From H17-190 sp034435615 (GTDB lineage Bacteria > Chloroflexota > Dehalococcoidia > SM23-28-2 > HRBIN24), in NCBI GenBank assembly GCA_034435615.1, contig DAOTWZ010000058.1, positions 1 through 24,252 of the forward strand: a DNA stretch of 24,252 bases. The letters are read 5' to 3'. Within the stretch, counting starts at the first letter, position 1; each line of letters starts with the position of its first letter. The notes beneath the pieces are model-generated. The model saw nothing but the letters and a program-made list of their open reading frames with translations, did not search any database and was not told the origin of the DNA. Position numbers and translations under genes: made by a program. Shown here piece by piece: positions 1 through 8,221 of the stretch.

Positions 1-195
1 CGAGAGGTGATAGAGGGGTACCTGTTCTTCCGGCGGAGTCTAGGGGACTCGGCGGTGGAGCTGGCGCAGCGGAGCAGCCTGACGGCGGAGGAGGCGATGG
101 AGGTGTGGGAGCTGCTGAGCGATCTGGCGGACCAGGTGCTGCTGGCCATCATCGATGTCTACGCCGCCAGGGCCGACGCCGCCCACTGCGCCTAG
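1..195 (+). CDS. C-terminal fragment of a helical protein (5' end outside window)
   Basis: The reading frame is open from the first base of the window to a TAG at 193-195, so this is most likely the 3' end of a longer gene. A GTG at position 7 could start a 62-residue protein, but no ribosome binding site is visible. The visible part is predicted to be helical, with hydrophobic and charged residues alternating (for example EEAMEVWELLSDLADQVLL). The pattern vaguely recalls the helical RsbRD-N-type sensor domain found in some bacterial regulators, but that is only an impression. Its stop codon overlaps the AGGAGG ribosome binding site of the next gene, so it probably belongs to the same transcript as the tetrapyrrole genes. 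Function is not recognised. Confidence 0.6.
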   Translation, partial: REVIEGYLFFRRSLGDSAVELAQRSSLTAEEAMEVWELLSDLADQVLLAIIDVYAARADAAHCA

Positions 196-199
196 GAGG
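194..199 (+). promoter_or_regulatory. Shine-Dalgarno AGGAGG overlapping a stop codon
   Basis: AGGAGG lies five bases before the GTG start at 205 and uses the last two bases of the preceding TAG. It decides the GTG start of the precorrin-2 dehydrogenase gene and suggests translational coupling with the upstream truncated gene. Confidence 0.75.
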
Positions 200-204
200 C
201 CACC

Positions 205-879
205 GTGGCTGAAGTCACGCCCAGGACTGCCGTCGGCCGCTATTACCCCGTCTTCCTGGACCTGGCAGGCCGCCCCGTAGTGGTCATCGGCGGTGGCCAG
301 GTCGCCCTCGGCAAGGTGAAGGGGCTCCTGGAGGTAGGAGCGGAGGTCACTGTCATCAGCCCCGAACTGGAGCCAGAGCTGGCGGCGCTGGCCGACCAGG
401 GACAGCTCCGCCACATCCCCCGGCCTTACCAGCCTGGCGACCTGGAGGGCTACGTCCTGGCCTTCGTGGCCACCGATGACCGCGCTGTCAACGCCCAGGT
501 GGCCCAGGAGGGTAAGCAGCGCCGCGTCTGGGTCAACGCCGTGGACGACCCCCCCAACTGCGATTTCATCATGCCCTCCATCGTCCGCCGCGGCAACCTG
601 ACGGTGGCTATCTCCACCGGGGGAGGCAGCCCGGCGGCCGCCCGCAAGATCCGGGAGGAGCTGGAGCGCTTCTTCAGCGAGGACTGGGTGCAGATGCTGG
701 ACCTGGCCACCGAGGTGCGGCAGGAGCTCCGCTCCCAGGGCATCTTCGTCGACCCGGAGGTGTGGAACCGCGCCCTGGACGATGAGTTGCGGGCGCTGCT
801 CCGCCAGGGCAAGCACCAGGAGGCCAGAGAGCGCCTGCTCCGCTCCCTGCTGGGGGCGACCAAGGACAGCGAGGGCTGA
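205..879 (+). CDS. Precorrin-2 dehydrogenase / sirohydrochlorin ferrochelatase (Met8/CysG-N type)
   Basis: It probably oxidises precorrin-2 to sirohydrochlorin with NAD+ and may insert iron to make siroheme, as Met8p and the N-terminal half of CysG do. The 224-residue protein opens with a Rossmann fold containing VVVIGGGQVA (about residues 25-34). It continues with NAVDDPPNCDFIMPS (111-125), whose Asp114 aligns with the catalytic Asp of the family (NVVD in CysG), and then AISTGGGSPAAAR (135-147). The length suits a stand-alone Met8-type enzyme. The GTG start at 205 is chosen because an AGGAGG sits at 194-199 with five bases of spacing. It lies just ahead of hemA, and the CobA domain that supplies its substrate is encoded downstream in the same operon. 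The family is clear; whether it also chelates iron is inference. Confidence 0.92.
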   Translation: MAEVTPRTAVGRYYPVFLDLAGRPVVVIGGGQVALGKVKGLLEVGAEVTVISPELEPELAALADQGQLRHIPRPYQPGDLEGYVLAFVATDDRAVNAQVAQEGKQRRVWVNAVDDPPNCDFIMPSIVRRGNLTVAISTGGGSPAAARKIREELERFFSEDWVQMLDLATEVRQELRSQGIFVDPEVWNRALDDELRALLRQGKHQEARERLLRSLLGATKDSEG

Positions 880-881
880 CC

Positions 882-2150
882 ATGAGGCCACGGCCTGCGG
901 TCATCGCCGCCGCGGGGGTCAACCACCGCACGGCCCCCGTGGAGGAGCGAGAGCTACTGGCCTTTGGCCCCCAGGAGCTTCCCGCCGCCCTCTCTCGCCT
1001 CCGTCAGGAGTTGGGGGCAGCCGTCCTCCTCTCCACCTGCAACCGCACCGAGCTCTACACCACCCTCCCCGTCGAGAACGACCCCGACCGCCTCCCCTCC
1101 CTCCTCATGGAGCTCAAGGGCGTCCACCTGGACCGCTCCCGCTTCTACGTCCTCCGACACGAAGAGGCGGTCCGTCACCTCTACCGGGTGGCGGCGGGCC
1201 TGGACTCCATGATCGTGGGAGAGGCCCAGATCCAGGGACAGGTGAGGGAGGCCTTCTCGGCGGCTACGGAGGCCAACTGCGTCAACGGCATCCTCTCGCG
1301 GCTCTTCCATACCGCCCTGACGGTGGGGAAGCGGGCCCGCAGCGAGACGGGCATCGGCCGTTGGGCCCGCTCCGTGGGGAGCGCTGCCGTCTCCCTGGCC
1401 TGGCAGGCCCTGGGGGGCCTCGGCGGTCGCACCATACTGGTTATCAGTGCCGGCTCCATGGGCAAGCTGACAGCCCGCGCCCTCAGGCAGGCCGGCGCCT
1501 CCCGTGTCCTGGTGGCCAACCGCACCTACGAGCGGGCGGTGGCGGTGGCCTCCTCCCTCGGGGGGGAGGCCATCCCCTTCGCCCGCCTACCTGAAGGGCT
1601 CCTGGAGAGCGATATCGTCATCAGCGCTACGGGGGCGGAGGGGTTCGTCCTGGGGCCGGAGGAGGTGGCGCTGGCCGTGACCGGCCGCGCCGGCCGTCCC
1701 CTCCTCATCATCGACCTGGCGGTGCCCAGGGACATCCACCCGGCGGTGGGAGAGATACCCGGCGTCCACCTCTACGACATTGACGACCTTCGCACCGTCT
1801 GCCTCAACGGCGAGGGCCGCCGTCAGGAGTTGCAACGGGCGGAGGCCATCGTGGAAGAGGAGCTGGGGCGCTTCCGGGAGTGGTGGCGCTCCCTGGACGT
1901 GGCGCCCCTCATCGCCGCCATCCATCAGTGGGCGGAGGAGATACGCCGTTGCGAGCTGGAGAAGACCCTACGGCGCCTCCCCGGCCTGACGCCGGAGGAG
2001 CGGCGCCGCCTGGACGCCCTCACTGCCGCCATCGTCAACAAGATACTGCACCAGCCCATAAGCCGCCTCAAGGACGGGGCGGATATCGCCCTCTACCGGG
2101 AGACCCTGGCTGACCTCTTCGGCCTGGAAGACAGCAGGCCCGGGAAGTGA
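882..2150 (+). CDS. hemA: Glutamyl-tRNA reductase
   Basis: It reduces glutamyl-tRNA(Glu) with NADPH to glutamate-1-semialdehyde, the committed step of the C5 route to 5-aminolevulinate. The 422-residue length is normal for the family. The N-terminal catalytic domain shows GVNHRTAPVEERE (12-24) and STCNRTELY (51-59), with Cys53 as the expected thioester nucleophile. GLDSMIVGEAQIQGQ (106-120) follows, with His99 just before it. The NADPH-binding domain has ILVISAGSMGKLTARAL (about 185-201), and the rest is the helical dimerisation domain. The ATG lies two bases after the stop of the preceding gene, so the two are probably coupled. The product goes to HemL, encoded at the far end of the same operon. 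Confidence 0.97.
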   Translation: MRPRPAVIAAAGVNHRTAPVEERELLAFGPQELPAALSRLRQELGAAVLLSTCNRTELYTTLPVENDPDRLPSLLMELKGVHLDRSRFYVLRHEEAVRHLYRVAAGLDSMIVGEAQIQGQVREAFSAATEANCVNGILSRLFHTALTVGKRARSETGIGRWARSVGSAAVSLAWQALGGLGGRTILVISAGSMGKLTARALRQAGASRVLVANRTYERAVAVASSLGGEAIPFARLPEGLLESDIVISATGAEGFVLGPEEVALAVTGRAGRPLLIIDLAVPRDIHPAVGEIPGVHLYDIDDLRTVCLNGEGRRQELQRAEAIVEEELGRFREWWRSLDVAPLIAAIHQWAEEIRRCELEKTLRRLPGLTPEERRRLDALTAAIVNKILHQPISRLKDGADIALYRETLADLFGLEDSRPGK

Positions 2151-2154
2151 GGCC

Positions 2155-3078
2155 GTGTCTCGTCGCACCTTCCGCATCGGCACCAGAGGCTCGCGGCTCT
2201 CCCTCCTCCAGACAGAGATAGCCCTGGCCGCCCTGCGGGCGGCCTGTCCAGACCTGGTCTATGAGGTGAAGACCGTCCGCACCCAGGGAGACCTGGACAC
2301 CCGCACCTCCCTGGCCGCCATGGGGGGGCGGGGCGTCTTCGTGGCGGAGCTGGAAAGAGCCCTCCTGCAGGGGGAGATAGACATGGCGGTGCATAGCCTG
2401 AAAGACCTCCCTACCCGCCTGCCGGAGGGGCTCACCGTGGCCGCCGTCCCCCAGCGGGCCGACCCCAGGGATGCCCTGGTCTCCCGAGGGGGCGAAGGGC
2501 TGGGTGCGCTCCCCCCTGGCGCTGTGGTGGGCACCGGCAGCCCCCGCCGGGCGGCCCAGCTCCAGCACCTGCGGCCCGATATCGTCATCGCCGACATCAG
2601 GGGGAACGTGGACACCCGCATCCGCAAGGTGCGGGAAGGCCAGTACGCCGCCGCTGTCCTGGCCGCCGCTGGCCTGGAGAGGTTGGGCCTGCTGGGCGAG
2701 GCCGTCGAGCTCTTCGACCCCGACGTCTTCCTGCCGGCGGCCGGCCAGGGGGCCATCGCCATAGAGGTCAGGGCCGACGATGTGGAGGCCCTCACCCTGG
2801 CCCGGGCGGCCGACGACCCTCGCGCGCACGCCTGCGTCCGGGCCGAGCGGGCCTTCGAGCGCCGCCTGGGCGGCGGCTGCCACGCCGCCGTGGCCGCCCT
2901 CGCCACCTGGGAGGGCGACCGGATGCGGTTGCGGGGCCTCGTGGCCGACCCCGCCTCCACCATCCTGCTGCGGGCCGAGGCCTGCGGCCTTCCGGAGGAG
3001 GCGGAGTCCCTGGGCGAAAGGCTGGCGGAGCGTCTCCTAGCCCAGGGGGCGGAAGCCCTCATGTCGCGCCGGCCATGA
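2155..3078 (+). CDS. hemC: Porphobilinogen deaminase (hydroxymethylbilane synthase)
   Basis: It joins four porphobilinogen units into the linear tetrapyrrole hydroxymethylbilane. The 307-residue protein begins with RIGTRGSRLSLLQT (7-20). It has HSLKDLP (80-86) with catalytic Asp84, then GTGSPRRAAQL (126-136), and GGGCHAAVA (239-247), in which Cys242 should carry the dipyrromethane cofactor. These positions coincide with the classical E. coli numbering. The start is a GTG at 2155, four bases after the hemA stop; a short GAGG sits unusually close to it. Its stop overlaps the ATG of the cobA-hemD gene, so HemC is translationally coupled to the enzyme that cyclises its unstable product. Confidence 0.97.
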   Translation: MSRRTFRIGTRGSRLSLLQTEIALAALRAACPDLVYEVKTVRTQGDLDTRTSLAAMGGRGVFVAELERALLQGEIDMAVHSLKDLPTRLPEGLTVAAVPQRADPRDALVSRGGEGLGALPPGAVVGTGSPRRAAQLQHLRPDIVIADIRGNVDTRIRKVREGQYAAAVLAAAGLERLGLLGEAVELFDPDVFLPAAGQGAIAIEVRADDVEALTLARAADDPRAHACVRAERAFERRLGGGCHAAVAALATWEGDRMRLRGLVADPASTILLRAEACGLPEEAESLGERLAERLLAQGAEALMSRRP

Positions 3079-4622
3079 AAGCGCGGGAAGAGCGGGGCAA
3101 GGTCTGGCTGGTGGGGGCCGGGCCCGGCGACCCCGGCCTCATCACCGTCGCCGGCCTGGAGGCCCTCCGCCAGGCCGACGTGGTGGTCTACGACCGCCTC
3201 ATCCCCCAACAGCTCCTGGACGAGTCCCCCGATGGGGCGGAGGCGGTCTTCGTAGGCAAGGAGGGCGGCGGTGAGTCCTGGTCTCAGGAGGAGATAAACC
3301 AGCTCCTCATCTCCCGGGCGCGCCAGGGGAAGCGAGTGGTGCGCCTCAAGGGCGGTGACCCCTTTCTCTTCGGCCGTGGTGGGGAGGAAGCCCTGGCCCT
3401 GGCTGAGGCCGGCATCCCCTACGAGATAGTCCCCGGGGTGACCTCCGCCCTCGCCGTCCCCGCCTACGCCGGCATCCCGGTGACCCACCGCGGCCTCTCC
3501 TCGTCCCTCGCCATCGTCACCGGGCATGAGGACCCCGCCAAGGGCGACTCATCCCTCCGCTGGGAGCACCTGGCCATCGCCACCGATACCCTGGTAGTCC
3601 TGATGGGGACGCGCACGCTTCCCCAGACCGTAGAGGCCCTTCTCCAGCACGGGCGCTCGCCGGACACGCCCGTGGCGGTCGTGCGCTGGGGGACGACGCC
3701 ACGGCAGCGCACAGTGGTGGGCACCCTGGCCGATATCGTGCAGCGGGTGGAGGAGGCCGGCCTGACGCCCCCGGCCCTGGCCGTCGTCGGGCCGGTCGTC
3801 GCCCTGAGGGAGGCCCTCTCCTGGTACGAGACGAGGCCCCTCTTCGGCCGGCGCGTCCTGGTGACGCGGGCCCGCCACCAGGCGGGCGAGCTGGCGCGGC
3901 TCCTGGCCCAGGCGGGGGCCTGGCCCCTGGAGCTGCCGGTCATCCAGATAGAGCGGCTGGAGCAGCCGCCCGGCCTGGAGGAGGCGCTGGCCGCCTTGAG
4001 GCAGGGCGCCTACCGCTGGACCGTGTTCACCAGCGCCAACGCCGTGGAGGAGTTCTTCCGCCACCTGGAGCGCCGACGCCTGGACGCCCGCGCCCTGGCC
4101 GGGACCCGGATTGCCGCCATAGGCCCCGGGACGGCGCGGGCGCTGGGACAGCGCGGCCTCACCCCTGACCTCCTGCCCGACGAGTACATAGCGGAGGGTG
4201 TGCTGGCAGCCCTCCTGCCCCACATCTCCCTCGGCGACCGTGTCCTCCTGCCGCGGGCGGAGGGCGCCCGGACGGAGCTGGTCCAGGGACTGGCCGCCCG
4301 GGGCGCCCGGGTGGACGTGGTGGTCCTCTATCGCTCCGTCCTGCCCGCCAGGATGCCCCAGGAGCCGCTGCAGATGCTGCGCCGGGGGGAGATAGATGTC
4401 GTGGTGCTCACCAGCTCCTCCACCGTCCGCAACCTGGTGCGCCTCCTGGGGGAGGAGGTGGGCTGTCTGGGCCGGGCGGTCCTGGCCTGCATAGGCCCCG
4501 TCACCGCCCAGACGGTGGAAGAGCTGCTGGGACGCCGCCCGGAGGTGGTGGCGCAGGAGTATACTATGGCCGGACTGGTGGAGGCCCTCTGCCGGTTCTA
4601 CGAGCAAGGAGGCCGGGACTAG
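3075..4622 (+). CDS. cobA-hemD: Fused uroporphyrinogen-III C-methyltransferase / uroporphyrinogen-III synthase
   Basis: The 515-residue protein joins two enzymes. Residues about 8-250 are a SAM-dependent uroporphyrinogen-III methyltransferase (CobA/SumT) with VGAGPGDPGLIT (13-24), LKGGDPFLFGRGGEE (91-105), VPGVTSA (119-125) and YAGIPVTHR (131-139). Residues about 255-510 are uroporphyrinogen-III synthase (HemD), starting at RRVLVTRAR (259-267) and including FTSANAVEEFF and a late VVVLTSSSTVRNL segment. The fusion closes hydroxymethylbilane to uroporphyrinogen III and then methylates it to precorrin-2. Such fusions are known in several phyla. The ATG shares the ATGA overlap with the hemC stop. 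With the Met8-type enzyme upstream it gives a complete route to sirohydrochlorin. Confidence 0.96.
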   Translation: MKAREERGKVWLVGAGPGDPGLITVAGLEALRQADVVVYDRLIPQQLLDESPDGAEAVFVGKEGGGESWSQEEINQLLISRARQGKRVVRLKGGDPFLFGRGGEEALALAEAGIPYEIVPGVTSALAVPAYAGIPVTHRGLSSSLAIVTGHEDPAKGDSSLRWEHLAIATDTLVVLMGTRTLPQTVEALLQHGRSPDTPVAVVRWGTTPRQRTVVGTLADIVQRVEEAGLTPPALAVVGPVVALREALSWYETRPLFGRRVLVTRARHQAGELARLLAQAGAWPLELPVIQIERLEQPPGLEEALAALRQGAYRWTVFTSANAVEEFFRHLERRRLDARALAGTRIAAIGPGTARALGQRGLTPDLLPDEYIAEGVLAALLPHISLGDRVLLPRAEGARTELVQGLAARGARVDVVVLYRSVLPARMPQEPLQMLRRGEIDVVVLTSSSTVRNLVRLLGEEVGCLGRAVLACIGPVTAQTVEELLGRRPEVVAQEYTMAGLVEALCRFYEQGGRD

Positions 4623-4626
4623 TGCC

Positions 4627-5067
4627 ATGGCGGTTGCGGGCCGACGCCTCTACTTTGCCTACGGCTCCAACATGGACGTGGAGCAGATGGGGCGTCGCTG
4701 TCCTGACGCTCGACTGGTGGGAACGGCCCGTCTGCCTGGTTACCGCTTCCGTGTGAACGGCTACGGGGTCGCCACCATCGTGCCCGAGAGAGGAGCGATG
4801 GTCCACGGCGTCCTGTGGGAGCTCACCGAGGAGGACGAGCGCCAGCTGGACGAATACGAAGGCGTGCCTGACTATTACCTCAAGGACGTGCTTAGGGTCA
4901 TGGACGGGAGCGGCCAGCCCCTGGAGGCGATGGTCTACATCGCCCGGGACAGCGGGCCGGGCGCTCCACGGCGAGGCTACATGGAGAGGATCGTGCGGGC
5001 GGCCCGTCACCACGGGCTGCCGGTGGAGTATGTGGAGGAGCTCGCGTCGTGGCTGGACCGTTCGTAG
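4627..5067 (+). CDS. Gamma-glutamylcyclotransferase-like (GGCT/AIG2) protein
   Basis: The 146-residue protein has the GGCT fold signature FAYGSNM (10-16) near the N terminus and LDEYEGVPDYY (74-84), where Glu78 matches the catalytic acid of the family. Known members release 5-oxoproline from gamma-glutamyl compounds or remodel gamma-glutamylamines; the substrate here cannot be read from the sequence. No signal peptide is visible, so the protein is cytoplasmic. It sits four bases after the cobA-hemD stop and before hemB, inside the tetrapyrrole operon, although no tetrapyrrole step needs such an activity. Family assignment is firm and function is open. Confidence 0.85.
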   Translation: MAVAGRRLYFAYGSNMDVEQMGRRCPDARLVGTARLPGYRFRVNGYGVATIVPERGAMVHGVLWELTEEDERQLDEYEGVPDYYLKDVLRVMDGSGQPLEAMVYIARDSGPGAPRRGYMERIVRAARHHGLPVEYVEELASWLDRS

Positions 5068-5100
5068 CGGGGCCGGACAGAGCAGAAGGAGGTGGCTAGG

Positions 5101-6090
5101 ATGACCACGCTCACCGCCATCGAGGCCTTCAGGCGCTTTCGTCGACTGCGGCGCACGGAGGCGCTGCGCTCCCTGGTCCGGGAAACGGAGCTATCGCCGG
5201 CCCACTTCGTCTATCCCGTCTTCGTGGCCCATGGACGGGGGCTGCGAGAGGAGATACCCTCCATGCCCGGCCAGTTCCGCCTCTCGCCGGACCAGCTGGC
5301 GGCGGAGGCCAGGGAGTTGCGTTCCCTGGGAGTGCCGGCCGTCCTCCTCTTCGGCCTGCCGGCGGCCAAGGACGACGTGGGCTCCGAGGCTTACGCCGCC
5401 GACGGCATCGTCCAGCAGTCCATCCGGGCCCTGAAGGAGGCCGACCCCGACCTCCTCGTCATCACCGACGTCTGCCTGTGCGAGTATACCTCGCACGGCC
5501 ACTGTGGCGTGATAAGCGAGGGCCAGGTGGACAACGACCGCACGCTCCCCCTCCTGTCCCGCATGGCCCTCTCTCACGTGGAGGCGGGGGCCGATATGGT
5601 CGCCCCCTCCGACATGATGGACGGGCGCGTCGGCGCCATACGGCGGGCCCTGGACGAGGCCGGCTTCGCTCATATCCCTATCATGGCCTACTCCGCCAAG
5701 ATGGCCTCCGCCTTCTACGGGCCCTTCCGCGAGGCGGCCGACTCCGCCCCCCAGTTCGGCGATCGCCGCGGCTACCAGATGGACCCCGCCAACGCCCGCG
5801 AGGCGCTGCGGGAGATCGAGGCCGATATCGAGGAAGGGGCGGACATCGTCATGGTAAAGCCGGCCCTCCCCAACCTGGACATCATCGCCCGTGCCCGCGA
5901 GCGCTTCCCTCTCCCTCTGGCCGCTTACAACGTCAGCGGCGAGTATGCCATGGTGAAGGCAGCCTCCCGTCTGGGCTGGCTGGACGAGCGCCGCATTACC
6001 CTGGAGGTCCTGACAGCCATCCGCCGCGCCGGGGCGGACATCATCATCACCTACCACGCCAAGGAGGTGGCCCGCTGGCTGGCGGGCTGA
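5101..6090 (+). CDS. hemB: 5-aminolevulinate dehydratase (porphobilinogen synthase), zinc type
   Basis: It condenses two 5-aminolevulinate molecules into porphobilinogen. The 329-residue protein has the cysteine metal-site motif TDVCLCEYTSHGHC (122-135), with Cys125, Cys127 and Cys135 in the zinc-binding arrangement. The two active-site lysines are Lys200 (AYSAKMASAFYGPF) and Lys253 (MVKPALPNLD), the latter forming the Schiff base. NVSGEYAM follows. The ATG at 5101 is preferred over an in-frame GTG at 5092 because a GGAGG at 5088-5092 sits eight bases before the ATG and overlaps the GTG. The protein length fits the family. Its 3' end runs almost directly into the HAD phosphatase gene. Confidence 0.97.
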   Translation: MTTLTAIEAFRRFRRLRRTEALRSLVRETELSPAHFVYPVFVAHGRGLREEIPSMPGQFRLSPDQLAAEARELRSLGVPAVLLFGLPAAKDDVGSEAYAADGIVQQSIRALKEADPDLLVITDVCLCEYTSHGHCGVISEGQVDNDRTLPLLSRMALSHVEAGADMVAPSDMMDGRVGAIRRALDEAGFAHIPIMAYSAKMASAFYGPFREAADSAPQFGDRRGYQMDPANAREALREIEADIEEGADIVMVKPALPNLDIIARARERFPLPLAAYNVSGEYAMVKAASRLGWLDERRITLEVLTAIRRAGADIIITYHAKEVARWLAG

Positions 6091-6101
6091 TCGCCGAGGG
6101 G

Positions 6102-6839
6102 ATGCCAGGCCCCGCCTCCCGGAGGCGCCGCGTCGATTTCAGCGGCGTCAGGGCCATCGCCTTCGACGCCTACGGGACGGTCATAGACTTCCACGAGGGG
6201 GACTTCGTTACCCTCTTCGCCGAGTTGCTGGCCCATCAGGGGCTGGAGGGCGACGCCGGCCAGCTCTGGCGCCACTTCCTGCGGGCTGCCTACCAGCTAC
6301 GCAGCGAGAACCACCACCGGCCCGCCTACACTCGCTTCGTGGCCGCCTGGGCCCGCCAGTTCGAGATAGCCTTCCGGCGCCTGGGTCTGCCGGGCGATCC
6401 CCTGGCCGCCGCCCAATACATAAAACGCCGACTGGCCGACGCCCCCGCCGACCCGCAGGCCGCCCCGGTGCTGGACGCCCTCAGGGGCCGCTACCCGGTG
6501 GCCCTCCTCTCCAACGCCGATGACGACTTCCTCCTGGAGTGCCTGGAGAGGAACGGGCTTCGCTTCGACCTGGTGGTGACCTCTGAGCGAGCGGGCGCCC
6601 TGAAGCCTGACCCGGCCATCTTCCAACGCCTGCTGGAGGAGCTGAAGCTGCCGGCGGAGTCCGTCCTCTATGTGGGAGACCAGCCCATACCGGACGTCCT
6701 GGGGGCCAGGCGGGCGGGACTGCGGGTGGTCTGGCTGGACAGGGCCGGCCGCCGGCGCCCTCGGCAGGTGCCCCCGCCAGACCTGCGGCTGCGCTCCCTG
6801 CCAGAGCTGTTGCCCTATCTGGTGCCGGACCATGCCTGA
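6102..6839 (+). CDS. HAD-superfamily hydrolase (haloacid dehalogenase-like, type IA)
   Basis: The 245-residue protein carries all four HAD motifs. Motif I is IAFDAYGTVIDF (19-30) with nucleophile Asp22, motif II is LLSNAD (Ser137), motif III is LKPDPAIF (Lys168), and motif IV is VGDQPIPDV (191-199). Motif I reads DAYGT rather than DxDGT, the form typical of the L-2-haloacid dehalogenase subgroup but also seen in phosphatases. An alpha-helical cap lies at about 35-120. The ATG at 6102 was chosen because it lies just before the domain; the frame is open far upstream across hemB, but that stretch is antisense-like noise. The gene starts 11 bases after hemB and overlaps hemL by eight bases, so it is co-translated with the haem genes. 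Its substrate is unknown. Confidence 0.85.
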   Translation: MPGPASRRRRVDFSGVRAIAFDAYGTVIDFHEGDFVTLFAELLAHQGLEGDAGQLWRHFLRAAYQLRSENHHRPAYTRFVAAWARQFEIAFRRLGLPGDPLAAAQYIKRRLADAPADPQAAPVLDALRGRYPVALLSNADDDFLLECLERNGLRFDLVVTSERAGALKPDPAIFQRLLEELKLPAESVLYVGDQPIPDVLGARRAGLRVVWLDRAGRRRPRQVPPPDLRLRSLPELLPYLVPDHA

Positions 6840-8118
6840 GCGGCCTCGCTCTCATCAGCTCTACTCGCAGGCCACCCGCTTCATGCCGGGTGGCGTCTCC
6901 AGCCCCGCCCGCTCCTTCCGGGCGGTAGCCCAGGAGCCCCTGGTGGCCAAGGCGGCCCAGGGCTCCCGCCTCTACGACGCCGACGGCAACGAGTACATAG
7001 ACTATCTGGGCGCCTTCGGCCCCCTCATACTGGGCCACGCCCACCCCCAGGTGGTGGCCGCCGTGCAGGAGGCGGCGGGCCGCGGTGCCGCCTACGGCCT
7101 CACCAACGAGCTGGAGGTGGAGCTGGCCCGCCTGGTATGCGAGGCCGTCCCCTCAGTGGAGATGGTGCGCTTCGTCTCCTCAGGCACCGAGGCCACCATG
7201 TCCGCCCTGCGGCTGGCCCGCGCCTATACCGGTCGCAACAAGATCGTCAAGTTCGAGGGGTGCTACCACGGCCACGCCGATGGCCTGCTGGCCCGGGCCG
7301 GCTCCGGCGTCGCCACCCTGGGGCTGCCCGACAGCCCCGGCGTGCCCGAGAGCTTCGCTGCCGAGACCATCGTCCTCCCCTACAACGACCTGGAGTCCGT
7401 CCGCGAGCTCTTCGCCGTCCGGGGGCAGGAGGTAGCCGCCGTCATCCTGGAGCCGGTGGCCGCCAACATGGGCGTGGTGCTCCCGGAGCCGGGCTTCCTG
7501 GAGGGGATTCGGGAGCTGACGGCCCGCCACGGTGCCCTCCTGATCTTCGACGAGGTGGTCACGGGCTTCCGTCTGGGCTACGGCGGGGCCCAGGCCCTCT
7601 ACGGCGTGATGCCAGACCTCACCTGCCTGGGGAAGATCATCGGCGGCGGGCTGCCGGTGGGGGCCTACGGCGGCCGACGGGAGATCATGGAGATGATAGC
7701 GCCGCTGGGGCCGGTCTACCAGGCGGGGACGCTGGCTGGCAACCCCCTGGCTATGGCCGCCGGCATCGCCACCCTGCGCCAGCTCCAGTCCCCCGGCGTC
7801 TACGAGCGCCTTGAGGAGCTTTCGTCGGCCCTGGCGGAGGGTCTGCGACGGGCCGCCCGGGCGGCGGAAGTCCCAGTGACCATCAACCGGTCCGCCTCCA
7901 TGCTGACCGTCTTCTTCGCCCCTGGCCCGGTTAAGGACTACGCCACCGCCCGCGCCGCCGATACGGCCCGCTTCGCTCGCTTCTTCGCCGCCATGCTGGA
8001 GCAGGGAGTGTTGCTGCCGCCGTCCCAGTTCGAGGCCTGGTTCGTCTCCCTGGCCCACACGGAGAAGGACGTGGAGCGCACCCTGGCGGCCGCCGCCAGC
8101 GCCTTCCGCCGTTGCTGA
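6832..8118 (+). CDS. hemL: Glutamate-1-semialdehyde 2,1-aminomutase
   Basis: It is a PLP enzyme that turns glutamate-1-semialdehyde into 5-aminolevulinate, working directly after HemA. The 428-residue protein opens with RFMPGGVSSPARSFR (16-30). It has FVSSGTEATMSALRLAR, the segment FEGCYHGHADGLL, and CLGKIIGGGLPVGAYGG, in which Lys268 should bind PLP (Lys265 in E. coli). The conserved FDEVVTGFR is also present. The ATG at 6832 overlaps the 3' end of the HAD gene, giving tight coupling. The frame is open further upstream, but the protein family starts here. It is the last gene of the tetrapyrrole operon; a separate promoter follows before dnaN. Confidence 0.97.
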   Translation: MPERPRSHQLYSQATRFMPGGVSSPARSFRAVAQEPLVAKAAQGSRLYDADGNEYIDYLGAFGPLILGHAHPQVVAAVQEAAGRGAAYGLTNELEVELARLVCEAVPSVEMVRFVSSGTEATMSALRLARAYTGRNKIVKFEGCYHGHADGLLARAGSGVATLGLPDSPGVPESFAAETIVLPYNDLESVRELFAVRGQEVAAVILEPVAANMGVVLPEPGFLEGIRELTARHGALLIFDEVVTGFRLGYGGAQALYGVMPDLTCLGKIIGGGLPVGAYGGRREIMEMIAPLGPVYQAGTLAGNPLAMAAGIATLRQLQSPGVYERLEELSSALAEGLRRAARAAEVPVTINRSASMLTVFFAPGPVKDYATARAADTARFARFFAAMLEQGVLLPPSQFEAWFVSLAHTEKDVERTLAAAASAFRRC

Positions 8119-8149
8119 CATCCCTCCGCCCGGTCCCCCGGCGCGATAA

Positions 8150-8178
8150 TTGTCGACACGTCTGGCCGGGTGTATACT
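8150..8178 (+). promoter_or_regulatory. Sigma-70-type promoter of dnaN
   Basis: TTGTCG at 8150-8155 and TATACT at 8173-8178 are separated by exactly 17 bases. They lie in the only AT-richer stretch between hemL and dnaN and would start transcription near 8185. The -10 box matches the consensus at five of six positions and the -35 box at four of six. This would let dnaN be transcribed independently of the haem operon. Confidence 0.6.
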
Positions 8179-8221
8179 GTTCGCGATTCAATTTGAGCAC
8201 CTGATTACATAGGTGACCACT

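Noticed and set aside
5478..6101. N-terminal extension of the HAD gene across hemB
   Set aside because: The extension is out of frame with hemB, is rich in Arg, Gly and Pro, and has no homology; the HAD domain starts right after the ATG at 6102.
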